A stretch of DNA of 64,000 nucleotides from an uncultured Eubacteriales bacterium (GCA_900542295.1 UQNJ01000012.1:8233-72232); one strand, 5' to 3'; shown: positions 43,715 to 51,273, counted from the stretch's first letter. Notes: a model not told the origin generated them from the letters alone. Numbers and translations: made by a program.

Positions 43715-43719
43715 TCATT
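43693..43719 (+). repeat. attR-like junction of inner element
   Basis: Arm TGTCATTCTTTAT (43693-43705), nine bases, then core TCATT (43715-43719). The arm is the exact inverse of the one at 38468-38480. Confidence 0.8.
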
Positions 43720-44127
43720 GAACAGATTGCGGAAAGGGGTAAACTCGTTGTCGCCTTTGTCGCTGTCCACACCGTCATTGATTGCGATATAGCGAATATC
43801 ACGCTCGGCAAAAAAGCTCTCGGTATAATAGCCGACTTTTAGATAATCGCGCCCCATACGGGACATATCTTTGACGATAACTGTCTTGACCTTTCCGGCT
43901 TCTGCAAGGCTTATCATCTCATTCCAGCCGGGTCTGTCAAACGTAACGCCAGAAACGCCGTCGTCAATGAAAAATGTGAGATTTGGAAATCCGTTGTCTG
44001 TTGCGTACTTGAGCAAAATCTTTTTCTGGTTTGCAATGCTGTTGCTCTCCCCGTCAAGCGCGTCCTCTTGACTTAAACGGGCATATAAAGCGGTAATGTT
44101 GTCGGGATAAATATTCGTTGTCGTCAT
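43715..44127 (-). pseudogene. large serine recombinase (TnpX-like), N-terminal catalytic part
   Basis: Catalytic resolvase domain: ALYARLSQEDALDGESNSI with the active Ser, FIDDGVSGVTFDRPGW, and VIVKDMSRMGRDYLKVG. It continues to EFTPFRNLFND and then enters the inner element, ending four residues later at a stop at 43702. The start is ATG at 44127 with GGAG ten bases before it. Together with 37214-38455 it forms the outer element's recombinase; as it stands the catalytic domain lacks its DNA-binding half and should be inactive for integration or excision. Confidence 0.9.
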
Positions 44128-44134
44128 GTGTTCA

Positions 44135-44389
44135 TTACTCCTGTAATGAACGCCCGACAAACAGGTTGCTATCCTCATTATAGCGGACTTTTTCTTTCTT
44201 GTCAGTAGGCGTTTTGCCGGATTCCGCTTTTATAAGCCGTTCCATTTTGTCATAGAGCAGTTCAGAACCACCACAGATTGTAGATACTTCATAAATGGTA
44301 CCGCCGATTTTGTAAGTAACTGTTTCATGCAGCGGATTGCCCTTTTTTGGCAATAACTCGGTATGTTTTGTATCTCGTTTCTTTTCCAT
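44135..44389 (-). CDS. TnpW-like transposon-encoded protein
   Basis: An 84-residue protein. The middle (TYKIGGTIYEVSTICGGSELLYDKMERLIKAE) matches the small TnpW family that accompanies TnpX-type recombinases in Tn4451-like elements. Function is unknown. It lies directly upstream of the recombinase gene in the same direction, seven bases before its ATG, as in related transposons. Confidence 0.75.
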   Translation of the reverse strand: MEKKRDTKHTELLPKKGNPLHETVTYKIGGTIYEVSTICGGSELLYDKMERLIKAESGKTPTDKKEKVRYNEDSNLFVGRSLQE

Positions 44390-44715
44390 TCCTTTCTCGT
44401 CCTTTCTTTACTTTGTAATGTGATAAGTTTCGTAGCAAGCATAGGAAAAGAGTACCCTTTTCCGAAAATGCGTTGCATTTTGCTTGTTGGGAAGTGTCCC
44501 AAACCCTCTTAATTTTCCTCTCACTACCTACAACACCGGACAGAGCGATTTTGCCGAAGTTTTGAGAAAAATTTTTCAAAATATTTTTCTTATCTCTTAC
44601 TACGGGAAAGTTTCAAAAATGCCAAATAAATAACCGTTTATGGAAAAAATAATTTCAAGTATCACAACTTAAAATCCTTCTCAAACTTGACACTGTAAAG
44701 TTTGGAGGAATTAGC
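44390..44715. other. intergenic region with oriT-like palindrome
   Basis: No gene seen. At 44487-44502 TTGGGA-agtg-TCCCAA is followed by ACCCTCTTAA, closely similar to the palindrome at 39627-39643 in the inner element. The promoter for the TetR gene lies at the right end. Confidence 0.4.
44682..44704 (+). promoter_or_regulatory. candidate TetR operator
   Basis: CAAACTT and AAGTTTG, perfect 7-bp arms separated by nine bases, ending 11 bases before the TetR-family start codon at 44716. The placement fits autorepression. Confidence 0.5.
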
Positions 44716-45336
44716 ATGGAACAGCAACGACAGACTTATCATCACAAGAATTTGCGAAACGCATTGATTGAAACAGGTATTCAGATTGTAAGTGCAGAGG
44801 GAATAAATGCTTTTTCTTTGAGAAAGGTAGCTGCGGCGTGTGGTGTCAGCCATGCTGCTCCTTATAGCCATTTTCAAAATAAAGAAGAATTGCTTGAAGC
44901 AATGCAATTATTTATTACAGATAGATTTTCTAAACAATTAGAAAGTGCCGTTCAAAAGAATAATAATGTTGCAGAAATATTGAAAGATATGGGAATAGCC
45001 TATGTATCTTTCTTTGTAGACAACCCTGCTTATTTTCAATTTTTATATTCTCAATCCAATATAAAAATTGACTTATCATTATCAATACCAGACGACCAAA
45101 ACTATAAACCTTATATCATATATAAAAATGTTGTAAGTGAATTATTAGAGCAGACGCATTATTCAGAAGGAAAGCAAAATGATATTATCATAACCATTTG
45201 GGCTTTTATACATGGCGTTACTTCATTAGCCACCATGAATAATGTAAATTATGATAATGATTGGAGAGAGAAAGTCATTGATTTTATGGACGTTTTTCAA
45301 CTTTCCTTTTTAAATAATACGGGAGAAAAAATATGA
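44716..45336 (+). CDS. TetR/AcrR-family transcriptional regulator
   Basis: A 206-residue repressor. The N-terminal HTH (FSLRKVAAACGVSHAAPYSH) is followed by a ligand-binding helical domain resembling the WHG-type C-terminal family. It overlaps the next gene by four bases, so regulator and flavodoxin-ferredoxin protein form one operon that it probably controls through the palindrome just upstream. It is cargo of the outer element and more A/T-rich than the recombinase region. Confidence 0.88.
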   Translation: MEQQRQTYHHKNLRNALIETGIQIVSAEGINAFSLRKVAAACGVSHAAPYSHFQNKEELLEAMQLFITDRFSKQLESAVQKNNNVAEILKDMGIAYVSFFVDNPAYFQFLYSQSNIKIDLSLSIPDDQNYKPYIIYKNVVSELLEQTHYSEGKQNDIIITIWAFIHGVTSLATMNNVNYDNDWREKVIDFMDVFQLSFLNNTGEKI

Positions 45337-46094
45337 TTGGGATTTATTTTAGCGGAACAGGAAATACAAAATATTGTTTAGAAAAGTTTGTTGCCCTATA
45401 TGATAGGAACATTGAAATAACTCCTTTAGAAGATAAAGATACCATAGAAAAAGTTACATATCATAAAGACATCATTTTTGCTTATCCAATCTATTACAGT
45501 AACCTGCCTAAAATTGTACGGGATTTTATCTGCGAAAATTCTGATATATGGAAAGGAAAACGTGTTTTCATTATTGCAACAATGGGACTGTTTAGCGGCG
45601 ACGGTGCGGGTGTATCTGCAAGATTGTTCAAACGATACGGCGCACAGGTATGGGGTGGACTTCATTTGAAAATGCCGGATTGCATTTGTGATGTAAAAGC
45701 CTTAAAGCGTACTCCGGTTCAAAACAAGCAAATTGTCATACAAGCGGAAGAACGCATAAAATCAGCGGTGTGCAATTTGAAAAATGGTACTCCAACTAAA
45801 GACGGTTTGGGATTTTTATGCCATATTGCAGGTCTTTTGGGACAGCGGCTTTGGTTTTACCGTAAAACACAAGAATATTCAGACAAAATACAGATAGATA
45901 CCGACGCTTGTATAAAGTGCGGGAAATGTGCATTGGTGTGTCCTATGAACAATTTGTCATTATCAGAAGATAGGATTATAGCAGACGGACGGTGTACGTT
46001 ATGCTATCGGTGTGTAAATCAATGTAGCAAGAAAGCAATTACCATTTTGGGGAAACAAGTGATTTTTCAGCACTCTGTTTCTGATTATCATTAA
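45333..46094 (+). CDS. EFR1-type flavodoxin plus 2[4Fe-4S] ferredoxin protein
   Basis: A 253-residue electron-transfer protein. The N-terminal flavodoxin-like fold starts with GIYFSGTGNTKYCLEKF (FMN phosphate loop). The C-terminus has two ferredoxin motifs, CIKCGKCALVCP and CTLCYRCVNQCSKKA. Such proteins shuttle electrons in anaerobes. Cotranscription with a TetR regulator suggests induction by a small molecule or stress. Its substrate partner is unknown. Confidence 0.88.
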   Translation: MIGIYFSGTGNTKYCLEKFVALYDRNIEITPLEDKDTIEKVTYHKDIIFAYPIYYSNLPKIVRDFICENSDIWKGKRVFIIATMGLFSGDGAGVSARLFKRYGAQVWGGLHLKMPDCICDVKALKRTPVQNKQIVIQAEERIKSAVCNLKNGTPTKDGLGFLCHIAGLLGQRLWFYRKTQEYSDKIQIDTDACIKCGKCALVCPMNNLSLSEDRIIADGRCTLCYRCVNQCSKKAITILGKQVIFQHSVSDYH

Positions 46095-46124
46095 AGGTAG
46101 TTTGATTAGAAATGAGGTGGTGCA

Positions 46125-46313
46125 TTGCAACAAGAAAAATGGATTTTATGTCCTGTATGCAATAATAAAACCCGATTAAGGATACGGGAAGATACAGAAA
46201 TAAAGAATTTTCCCCTATACTGTCCGAAGTGCAAGCAGGAAAATCTTATCAATGTAAAAAATTTGAATATTTCGGTTATCACAGAGCCAGACGCATTGAC
46301 GCAGAGCCGATAA
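46125..46313 (+). CDS. cysteine-rich KTR-domain protein
   Basis: A 62-residue zinc-finger-like protein with CPVCNNKTRLRIRED and YCPKCKQEN. The NNKTR stretch gives the family its name. These proteins are common on Firmicutes conjugative and mobilizable elements; function unknown. The start is TTG at 46125 behind GAGGTGGTG. Confidence 0.8.
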   Translation: MQQEKWILCPVCNNKTRLRIREDTEIKNFPLYCPKCKQENLINVKNLNISVITEPDALTQSR

Positions 46314-46654
46314 TCACAAGAAATAAATCTTATGATTATTGGCTCTTTCTGTTTTGTGATAGGAAAACAAACCGCCATTTCCTGTATATAAAATGGAATA
46401 GCGGCAAATACACAATTATTTTTATAGACATGGCGGTGTCGGGAGATATTGCCATGTTTCTTTTTCGCATTTTTAATTCTATTCCATTGTTAAAAAAAGC
46501 CTAATCAAAACAACGGGTATTTTCGCCCATAAGTATGAACTGTCAATTCATTTAGTGCGCTTAAATAACTCATATTGCCAAACGCCTATGCGGTTTTATG
46601 CCTGCATGGGCGTTTGTTGTAATAGCCCCCTACTGGGAAGAAAGGGGGTGAGTT
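46314..46654. other. non-coding stretch with inverted repeats
   Basis: No gene is supported. Ten-base inverted repeats AATGGAATAG (46392-46401) and CTATTCCATT (46479-46488) enclose a smaller hairpin CATGGC/GCCATG (46429-46455). A purine-rich, strong ribosome binding site for the next gene ends the region. Confidence 0.5.
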
Positions 46655-47104
46655 ATGATGAAGTATTCCGAACAATTCATGGAGCATATCGAATATGCCT
46701 TTGCCGCGTTCTGTAAAATCGTTCTCCGCAATGCGGCAATCAACGCGTACCGCGATTTTGGACGGAAACAGAAGCATGAAGTATCACTTGACTATCTGAT
46801 GTCGGAAACGTCTTTTGAACCGTTTGCAACCGACAACTATTTTGAGCAGTATGTTTATGAGAAGCCGACTGTTTTTGTCGTGCAAGGGAAAGAAGTTGTC
46901 GTTACAAGTAAACGGTTAGCCGACGCATTAGCTAACCTGTCAGAACAAAGGCGTACTGTTCTGCTGATGAATTTCTTCCTCGGTTATAGCGAAAGAAAAA
47001 TCGGGAATGAGTACGGAAGAAGCAGAAGTACAGTCAACTACTGGAAACTGGCGGCATTGAAGCAGTTAAGAAAAGAACTGGAGGAAACTAAACATGAGGA
47101 ATAA
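46655..47104 (+). CDS. Tn916-type sigma-70-like regulator
   Basis: A 149-residue protein with an N-terminal region 2-like segment and a C-terminal region 4 HTH (LSEQRRTVLLMNFFLGYSERKIG ... SRSTVNYWKLAAL). Related proteins (Orf7-like) sit in the regulation module of Tn916/Tn1549 elements and control transfer genes. An AAAGGGGGTGAG site precedes tandem ATGs at 46655 and 46658. Confidence 0.85.
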   Translation: MMKYSEQFMEHIEYAFAAFCKIVLRNAAINAYRDFGRKQKHEVSLDYLMSETSFEPFATDNYFEQYVYEKPTVFVVQGKEVVVTSKRLADALANLSEQRRTVLLMNFFLGYSERKIGNEYGRSRSTVNYWKLAALKQLRKELEETKHEE

Positions 47105-47297
47105 GAAACTGATACCTTTTGAAACCATTGAGAAAGCTGTTGCCGGAGAGCCAGAAGCCATAGACGCGGTATTGCGGTATTACATCGCGCGGATTAAATA
47201 TCTGTCTACCTATCGCGGACATATCAACGACGATATTCAAGACCGCTTAAAAGCACAGCTTATCAAAGCTATCCTGCAATTCCGTTTTGACAGGTAG
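47094..47297 (+). CDS. Tn916 Orf8-like helix-turn-helix protein
   Basis: A 67-residue protein (PFETIEKAVAGEPEAIDAVLRYY, then DDIQDRLKAQLIKAILQFRFDR) typical of the HTH_16 family that follows the sigma-like gene in Tn916-type regulation modules. It overlaps that gene by 11 bases, indicating coupling. Confidence 0.85.
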   Translation: MRNKKLIPFETIEKAVAGEPEAIDAVLRYYIARIKYLSTYRGHINDDIQDRLKAQLIKAILQFRFDR

Positions 47298-47299
47298 TA

Positions 47300-47371
47300 G
47301 CAAAGCCAGGAAAAGCCGTCAAGGACGCGCAAGCGTGCATTTTATCCTTGACGGCTTTTCCTGGCTTTGCT
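47300..47371 (+). terminator. 27-bp perfect stem-loop
   Basis: Perfect 27-bp inverted repeat (47300-47326 with 47345-47371) around an 18-base loop, immediately after the HTH gene. It probably stops transcription or acts as an RNA processing signal; no long T-run follows. Confidence 0.6.
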
Positions 47372-47432
47372 GTTGGGCAGCTAAGAGAGCGCAATCGGAT
47401 AAACCGCTTACGCTCTCAATCCATTATGGAAT

Positions 47433-47545
47433 GTTACGCAGTAGGGGTAGAATTTCCCTTGATTTATGCGGCTTGTAGAGTGTATTTAAAGTAAGGTAAG
47501 GGTTTTATATTCATATCCTCAAAATAGTGTTTCTACTGCGTAACA
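47433..47545. repeat. 113-bp segment bounded by 13-bp inverted repeats
   Basis: TGTTACGCAGTAG (47433-47445) and CTACTGCGTAACA (47533-47545) are perfect inverted copies enclosing 87 bases without coding content. It resembles a miniature inverted-repeat element or a protein-binding dyad. Confidence 0.55.
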
Positions 47546-47573
47546 AAGCATCTATCTTTAAAATTATATTTTT

Positions 47574-48215
47574 TCAATACCAACCTTGACGTTCTTTTTC
47601 CATATCCTCAAAGTAGTCATCATAATAGTGGTTAGTTTTGGGTAGATATTTTTGGTTCAAATATTGAGCAAATTGTAACTGTACAAGATCATCATACTCG
47701 TTACAATGATTGAAACTGTATTTTTGTAAATATTCCATTTTTTTCTCTGCTGCTTCTTTACTTAGTCCAAAACATTCTACCAAAAATGGAACATTGATAG
47801 AATATCCTCGCTGGGATATGGCTTTAATTAAAATATTGGGGGCATTCGCTTGCGCAGCGAAAAAATGCGCTTCGATTTCTTCTCGCTCACTATGTTTTTT
47901 ATGTCCACATTTGATATGTCCAATCTCATGCCACAAAGTATGTTTCATTCGTGGACCATATTTTTCTTTGTTATACAAAATCAGTGTTACATCAGGGCGT
48001 AAACCTTTAAGAAGGAAAGCATCTTCTAATTCATGTCCGAGTGTTATTTTTTCAATGGGTAGCCCTGTTATTTTAGCATACTTTTGATAGCTACTAATTA
48101 TAACATCTTTACATTTAATTTTTTTAGCAGGTATAGGAAATTCATGTATATCAAGTTCTAATAATGTTAAATACGCCAAGGAGGTGATTTTTGCCCAGTC
48201 GAAATTCATAATCAA
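47574..48215 (-). CDS. ImmA/IrrE-type zinc metallopeptidase
   Basis: A 213-residue protein with the metalloprotease motif HEIGHIKCGH and the downstream Glu in EIEAHFFAAQANAP. ImmA-type proteases cleave the cognate XRE repressor to induce excision and transfer of elements such as ICEBs1. It overlaps the XRE gene by four bases on the same strand, the standard arrangement. Confidence 0.88.
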   Translation of the reverse strand: MIMNFDWAKITSLAYLTLLELDIHEFPIPAKKIKCKDVIISSYQKYAKITGLPIEKITLGHELEDAFLLKGLRPDVTLILYNKEKYGPRMKHTLWHEIGHIKCGHKKHSEREEIEAHFFAAQANAPNILIKAISQRGYSINVPFLVECFGLSKEAAEKKMEYLQKYSFNHCNEYDDLVQLQFAQYLNQKYLPKTNHYYDDYFEDMEKERQGWY

Positions 48216-48559
48216 TCCTCCTCATCGTCATCATCGTTGAGAAGAAATTTATCAATAGTTTCATTAAATATTTTAAATGCCTCCGCTCGTTTTTCCGCTG
48301 ATAATTCTCCTGATTTACGTGCTATTATAACAAACTCCTCAGGAATTTCACTATATCCACATTTTGTTAGCAACAATGCTTTGTCAATTTTTAAAGCATT
48401 AGCAAGTTTTTCGAGAGTTTTTAAGTCAGGTGTTACCAAATCTGCTTCAAGTCGGCTGATTGTTGAGTTAGTTACGCCAGCTAATTCAGCCAGTTTTCTT
48501 TGACTAATTGATTTCTGTTCTCTTAAATGGACCAGATATTTTCCAAACGAATTTTCCAT
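48212..48559 (-). CDS. XRE-family repressor (ImmR-like)
   Basis: A 115-residue regulator with an N-terminal HTH (LREQKSISQRKLAELAGVTN) and an acidic C-terminal tail ending DDDDEED. The start at 48559 has an AAAGGAG site; the longer frame up to 48625 runs through promoter sequence. It likely binds three copies of GTTGC-N6-GGAACGG just upstream, repressing both its own and the rightward promoter, with relief by the ImmA-like protease. Confidence 0.9.
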   Translation of the reverse strand: MENSFGKYLVHLREQKSISQRKLAELAGVTNSTISRLEADLVTPDLKTLEKLANALKIDKALLLTKCGYSEIPEEFVIIARKSGELSAEKRAEAFKIFNETIDKFLLNDDDDEED

Positions 48560-48580
48560 ACGAATACTCCTTTCAAAAAG

Positions 48581-48669
48581 AGTATAACATAACCGTTCCA
48601 CAAAAGCAACAAAAAGGTGTTGCATTTAAGGAACGGGTGTGATATACTATTGTTGCACAGATGGAACGG
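48581..48669. promoter_or_regulatory. divergent promoters with three XRE operator copies
   Basis: Operators: inverted copy at 48593-48610, forward copies at 48619-48636 and 48652-48669, each GTTGC-N6-GGAACGG. Leftward promoter: TTGCTT (48609-48604) and TATACT (48586-48581), 17-bp spacer containing operator 1. Rightward promoter: TTGCAT (48620-48625) and TATACT (48643-48648), 17-bp spacer containing most of operator 2; operator 3 covers the start region. This is a compact repressor switch. Confidence 0.75.
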
Positions 48670-48879
48670 TAATTGCATGAAAAAGACAACAGACTATGAT
48701 TCGCACTCACGCTCTGTTGTCCTCTCTAACGGCACTTTCACAAGAATTTAGCGCCAACTTCCTGTATTTATTTTAGCATTTTAATACCGAAAAAGCAATC
48801 GCTATATCTTGTGTGTCTATTGTGCCTTTCTATACAAGATACCAATCTATCTGGAGATTTTTAGAAGGAGGTACACATT

Positions 48880-49158
48880 ATGATGTACGCAAAAAAAATC
48901 AAAATGAAATACGGGTGTAGTAACTCAAACAATGTTCAGGAGATTGAAGAAATTTACATTGACGGTTGCAATAATCCGGGATACTTTAAAAAGTCTGTTC
49001 TTTATGATTATTTAAAAAAGAATCCCAAAAGTATCAAAGTCTATATTTCTCCTTATCCTGATGTAGTGCCTGCATTGAGTTCACGTGGTGAAAAATACGT
49101 TCGGTCAGAGCCTAATGATACGGTTCGAGATAATTTGCTTAAATTACCAAGAGTTTGA
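48880..49158 (+). CDS. DUF3892-like small protein
   Basis: A 92-residue protein with alternating strands (AKKIKMKYGCSN, IEEIYIDGC, KSIKVYISPYPDVVP) resembling DUF3892, a family with no known function found on mobile elements. An AGAAGGAGG site precedes the ATG. It is the first obvious gene downstream of the rightward repressor-controlled promoter and is followed by a 41-residue basic protein. Confidence 0.65.
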   Translation: MMYAKKIKMKYGCSNSNNVQEIEEIYIDGCNNPGYFKKSVLYDYLKKNPKSIKVYISPYPDVVPALSSRGEKYVRSEPNDTVRDNLLKLPRV

Positions 49159-49173
49159 AAGGAGTGAAAGAGT

Positions 49174-49299
49174 ATGGCTGTTCATCATGGCGGAAAAGTT
49201 GGGGCTGCTGGAAAAACCTTAGCAACAAAATCTTCAAGTAAAAGTGCTAAAAGTAAAGCTGGAAAAACTTTAGCTAATCATAAACATGAAAAGCACTAA
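49174..49299 (+). CDS. 41-residue Lys/Ser/Ala-rich basic protein
   Basis: Begins MAVHHGGKVGAAGKTLATKS and ends KAGKTLANHKHEKH. The unit AGKTLA occurs twice. It is strongly basic, with many His and no hydrophobic segment, suggesting nucleic-acid binding or a small histone-like accessory role. AAAGGAGTG precedes the ATG, 15 bases after the DUF3892-like stop, so the two are cotranscribed. Confidence 0.65.
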   Translation: MAVHHGGKVGAAGKTLATKSSSKSAKSKAGKTLANHKHEKH

Positions 49300-49332
49300 G
49301 TAATAATTTGTTACAGGAAGTTGTACGACGTC

Positions 49333-49375
49333 AAAAGGCGGCATCGCACTAAAAATAGTGCAATGCCGCCTTTTT
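49333..49375 (+). terminator. terminator at right end of outer element
   Basis: A 17-18-bp stem (AAAAGGCGGCAT with its complement plus GCACTA/TAGTGC) and five T. Confidence 0.9.
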
Positions 49376-49415
49376 GCTCCCTGTTTGTCAGCCGTTAAAT
49401 TAGTTTGTTTCCAAA

Positions 49416-49457
49416 ACTTCCTTATCGGCGTTCATCTAAGGGGCGGCCGCTTTTTAG
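49416..49457 (-). repeat. right terminal inverted repeat of outer element
   Basis: Inverse copies of the left blocks: ACTTCCTTAT (49416-49425) and GGGGCGGCCGCTTTTTAG (49440-49457). Confidence 0.75.
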
Positions 49458-49719
49458 TTTTATTGTCGCATATTCTGTGATAGGAAAGCCATAGTAAGAA
49501 TTTGCTGAAAAACACATTTAGATGTTGAAATTACAACGATTTCTCTCTGAACAAAATGTCATATCGAAATGATTTGCAGCTGTTTAATACTAAAGTTTAG
49601 TAAAAATATACTCGTGGGTGATTGTTAAATTTTTACGAAACAGCTATAGTTTACCCATAGCCGAGACAGATCGGTTGTGTGAGTTTTTATTATTTATTTA
49701 TTATTTAGGAGGACTTATT
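49458..49719. other. chromosomal leader region before nhaC-like gene
   Basis: About 260 A/T-rich bases without a gene. It contains the palindrome ACTAAAGTTTAGT at 49591-49603 and an AGGAGG site before the start. The promoter is not clear; the frame from 49618 is not preferred as start. Confidence 0.5.
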
Positions 49720-51228
49720 ATGGGTAAGAAGATTCCTTTATGGCAATGTCTTATTGTCATCCTGGCGATGATCGGATTGCTGGTTTGGTCTATAGTTAAA
49801 GACTCAGGCGGCGAACCTCATATCGCACTTTTATTGGCTGCAGCTGTTGCTGCTGTAGTAGCTTTCGCTAACGGTTGGAAATGGGCATACCTTGAACAGG
49901 GTATACTTGCTTCTATCAACAGATCAATGCAGGCTATCCTGATTCTGGCAATTGTAGGTGCTATGATTGCTTCATGGATGGCAGCAGGTACTATCCCTTC
50001 AATGATGTACTATGGAATTATGGTTATCAGTCCTAAGGTATTCCTCGTTACCGCTTGTATACTTTGCTCCATAGTATCGCTGGCTACAGGTTCTTCCTGG
50101 TCAACTGCAGGTTCCATGGGTGTTGCTCTTATCGGTGTAGGAACGGCTCTCGGATTCCCTGAAGCTATGACTGCCGGCGCAGTAGTATCCGGTGCATATT
50201 TCGGTGACAAGATGTCCCCTCTGTCAGATACTACAAACCTGGCTCCTGCAATGGCAGGCGCTACCCTGTTCGATCATATCAAACACATGATTTACACAAC
50301 AGGTACTTCAATGGTTATCGCACTTATCGCTTATGCAGTTATGGGGTTCATGTTCTCATCCGGAAACGAAGTTGATCTGAGCGTTGTTGAAGAGGTTAAG
50401 GAATTCATCAAAGCTTCCTCCAACATCAGCATTATCGCTCTGATTCCTCCGGTATTCGTAATTGCAGCCGTAGCTCTCAAGCTGCCTGCTATTCCGTCAC
50501 TTTTGGGAGGCGTACTTATCGGTGTTCCTTTGATGTTCATGAACAAGGCTTACATAGATCCTGCTCTTGTAGCAGCTGAAACTGAAAAAGAAGGTCTTTC
50601 CAACAACATCTTCTACATGCTCAACAATGGTATAGCAATGGGTAATGTTCCTGATGATGCATCAGATATCATAAACGAACTTGCAGGACTTCTTTCATGC
50701 GCAGGTATGCAGGGTATGATGTGGACTATCTCCATAATCCTGATGGCAATGTGCTTCGGCGGTATCGTAGACTGCACAGGAATGATGGGAACATTTGCAG
50801 GTATCCTTTTGAAGGTTGCAAAAGGAAGAGGCGGACTGGTTCTGGCAACAGAATTCTCTTGCCTGTTCGTAAACGCAGTATGCTGCGACCAGTATCTGTC
50901 ACTGGTACTCCCTGGCAGAATGTTCAAGGAAGCTTTCGAAGATATGAGACTTGCTCCTAAGAACTTGTCAAGATGTCTGGAAGACTCCGGAACAATCACT
51001 TCCAACTTCTTCCCTTGGAATACATGCGGTGCTACTATGAGAACATTCCTCGGAGTAGGAAACGGATATATTCCATATGCAATACTTAACTGGCTCAACC
51101 CTGTAGTATCTTGTATCTTTGGATTCACAGGAATCACAATGACTAAGATGACTGAAGAAGAGTACCAGAGAATACTGGAAGAAAGAGAAGCTGAAAAAGA
51201 AGCTGCTCTGAAAGCTCTTGAAGCATAG
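49720..51228 (+). CDS. NhaC-family Na+/H+ antiporter
   Basis: A 502-residue polytopic membrane protein with about 12 segments. Family signatures include SWMAAGTIPSMMYYGI, SLATGSSWSTAGSMGVA and SGAYFGDKMSPLSDTTNLAP. It exchanges sodium (or an organic ion pair) for protons. The start at ATG 49720 has an AGGAGG site. Codon choice is biased towards C-ending codons compared with neighbours, suggesting high expression. A terminator follows. Confidence 0.93.
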   Translation: MGKKIPLWQCLIVILAMIGLLVWSIVKDSGGEPHIALLLAAAVAAVVAFANGWKWAYLEQGILASINRSMQAILILAIVGAMIASWMAAGTIPSMMYYGIMVISPKVFLVTACILCSIVSLATGSSWSTAGSMGVALIGVGTALGFPEAMTAGAVVSGAYFGDKMSPLSDTTNLAPAMAGATLFDHIKHMIYTTGTSMVIALIAYAVMGFMFSSGNEVDLSVVEEVKEFIKASSNISIIALIPPVFVIAAVALKLPAIPSLLGGVLIGVPLMFMNKAYIDPALVAAETEKEGLSNNIFYMLNNGIAMGNVPDDASDIINELAGLLSCAGMQGMMWTISIILMAMCFGGIVDCTGMMGTFAGILLKVAKGRGGLVLATEFSCLFVNAVCCDQYLSLVLPGRMFKEAFEDMRLAPKNLSRCLEDSGTITSNFFPWNTCGATMRTFLGVGNGYIPYAILNWLNPVVSCIFGFTGITMTKMTEEEYQRILEEREAEKEAALKALEA

Positions 51229-51273
51229 CTAAAAAACCTCCTTAATATTAAGGCGGATGAAAATAAATAAAAC

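Larger units (their letters stand above)
38451..43719. mobile_element. inner element inserted in the tnpX-like gene (5,264 bp)
   Basis: Flanked by the direct repeat TCATT (38451-38455 and 43715-43719). Next to each copy is a perfect 13-bp inverted arm, ATAAAGAATGACA (38468-38480) and its complement (43693-43705). Joining the outer sequences over one TCATT restores the recombinase frame as RNLFNDFYARDTSKK. The joined element ends would form a 52-bp site with arms at equal distances (13 bp) from the centre, which falls in the TT of the core; this is the expected geometry of a serine-recombinase attP. Cargo is an alkylation-repair gene set. Its own recombinase is reduced to a remnant. Confidence 0.88.
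37138..49457. mobile_element. outer Tn4451-like mobile element (about 12.3 kb including inner insert)
   Basis: Ends are defined by imperfect inverted repeats: CTAAAAGCGGCTGCCCC at 37138-37154 and the complement of CTAAAAAGCGGCCGCCCC at 49440-49457, then a second matching block ATAAGGAAGT at 37171-37180 and (inverted) 49416-49425. Between them lie a serine recombinase of the TnpX kind next to the left end, a TnpW-like protein, Tn916-style sigma and HTH proteins, an XRE/ImmA pair and cargo. Flanking genes on both sides are chromosomal in character. The exact target duplication or core was not resolved. About 7.06 kb remain once the inner element is removed. Confidence 0.8.

Noticed and set aside
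46229..46504. 91-codon frame overlapping the KTR gene
   Set aside because: Out-of-frame shadow of the KTR gene at its start and low-complexity after it; no site.
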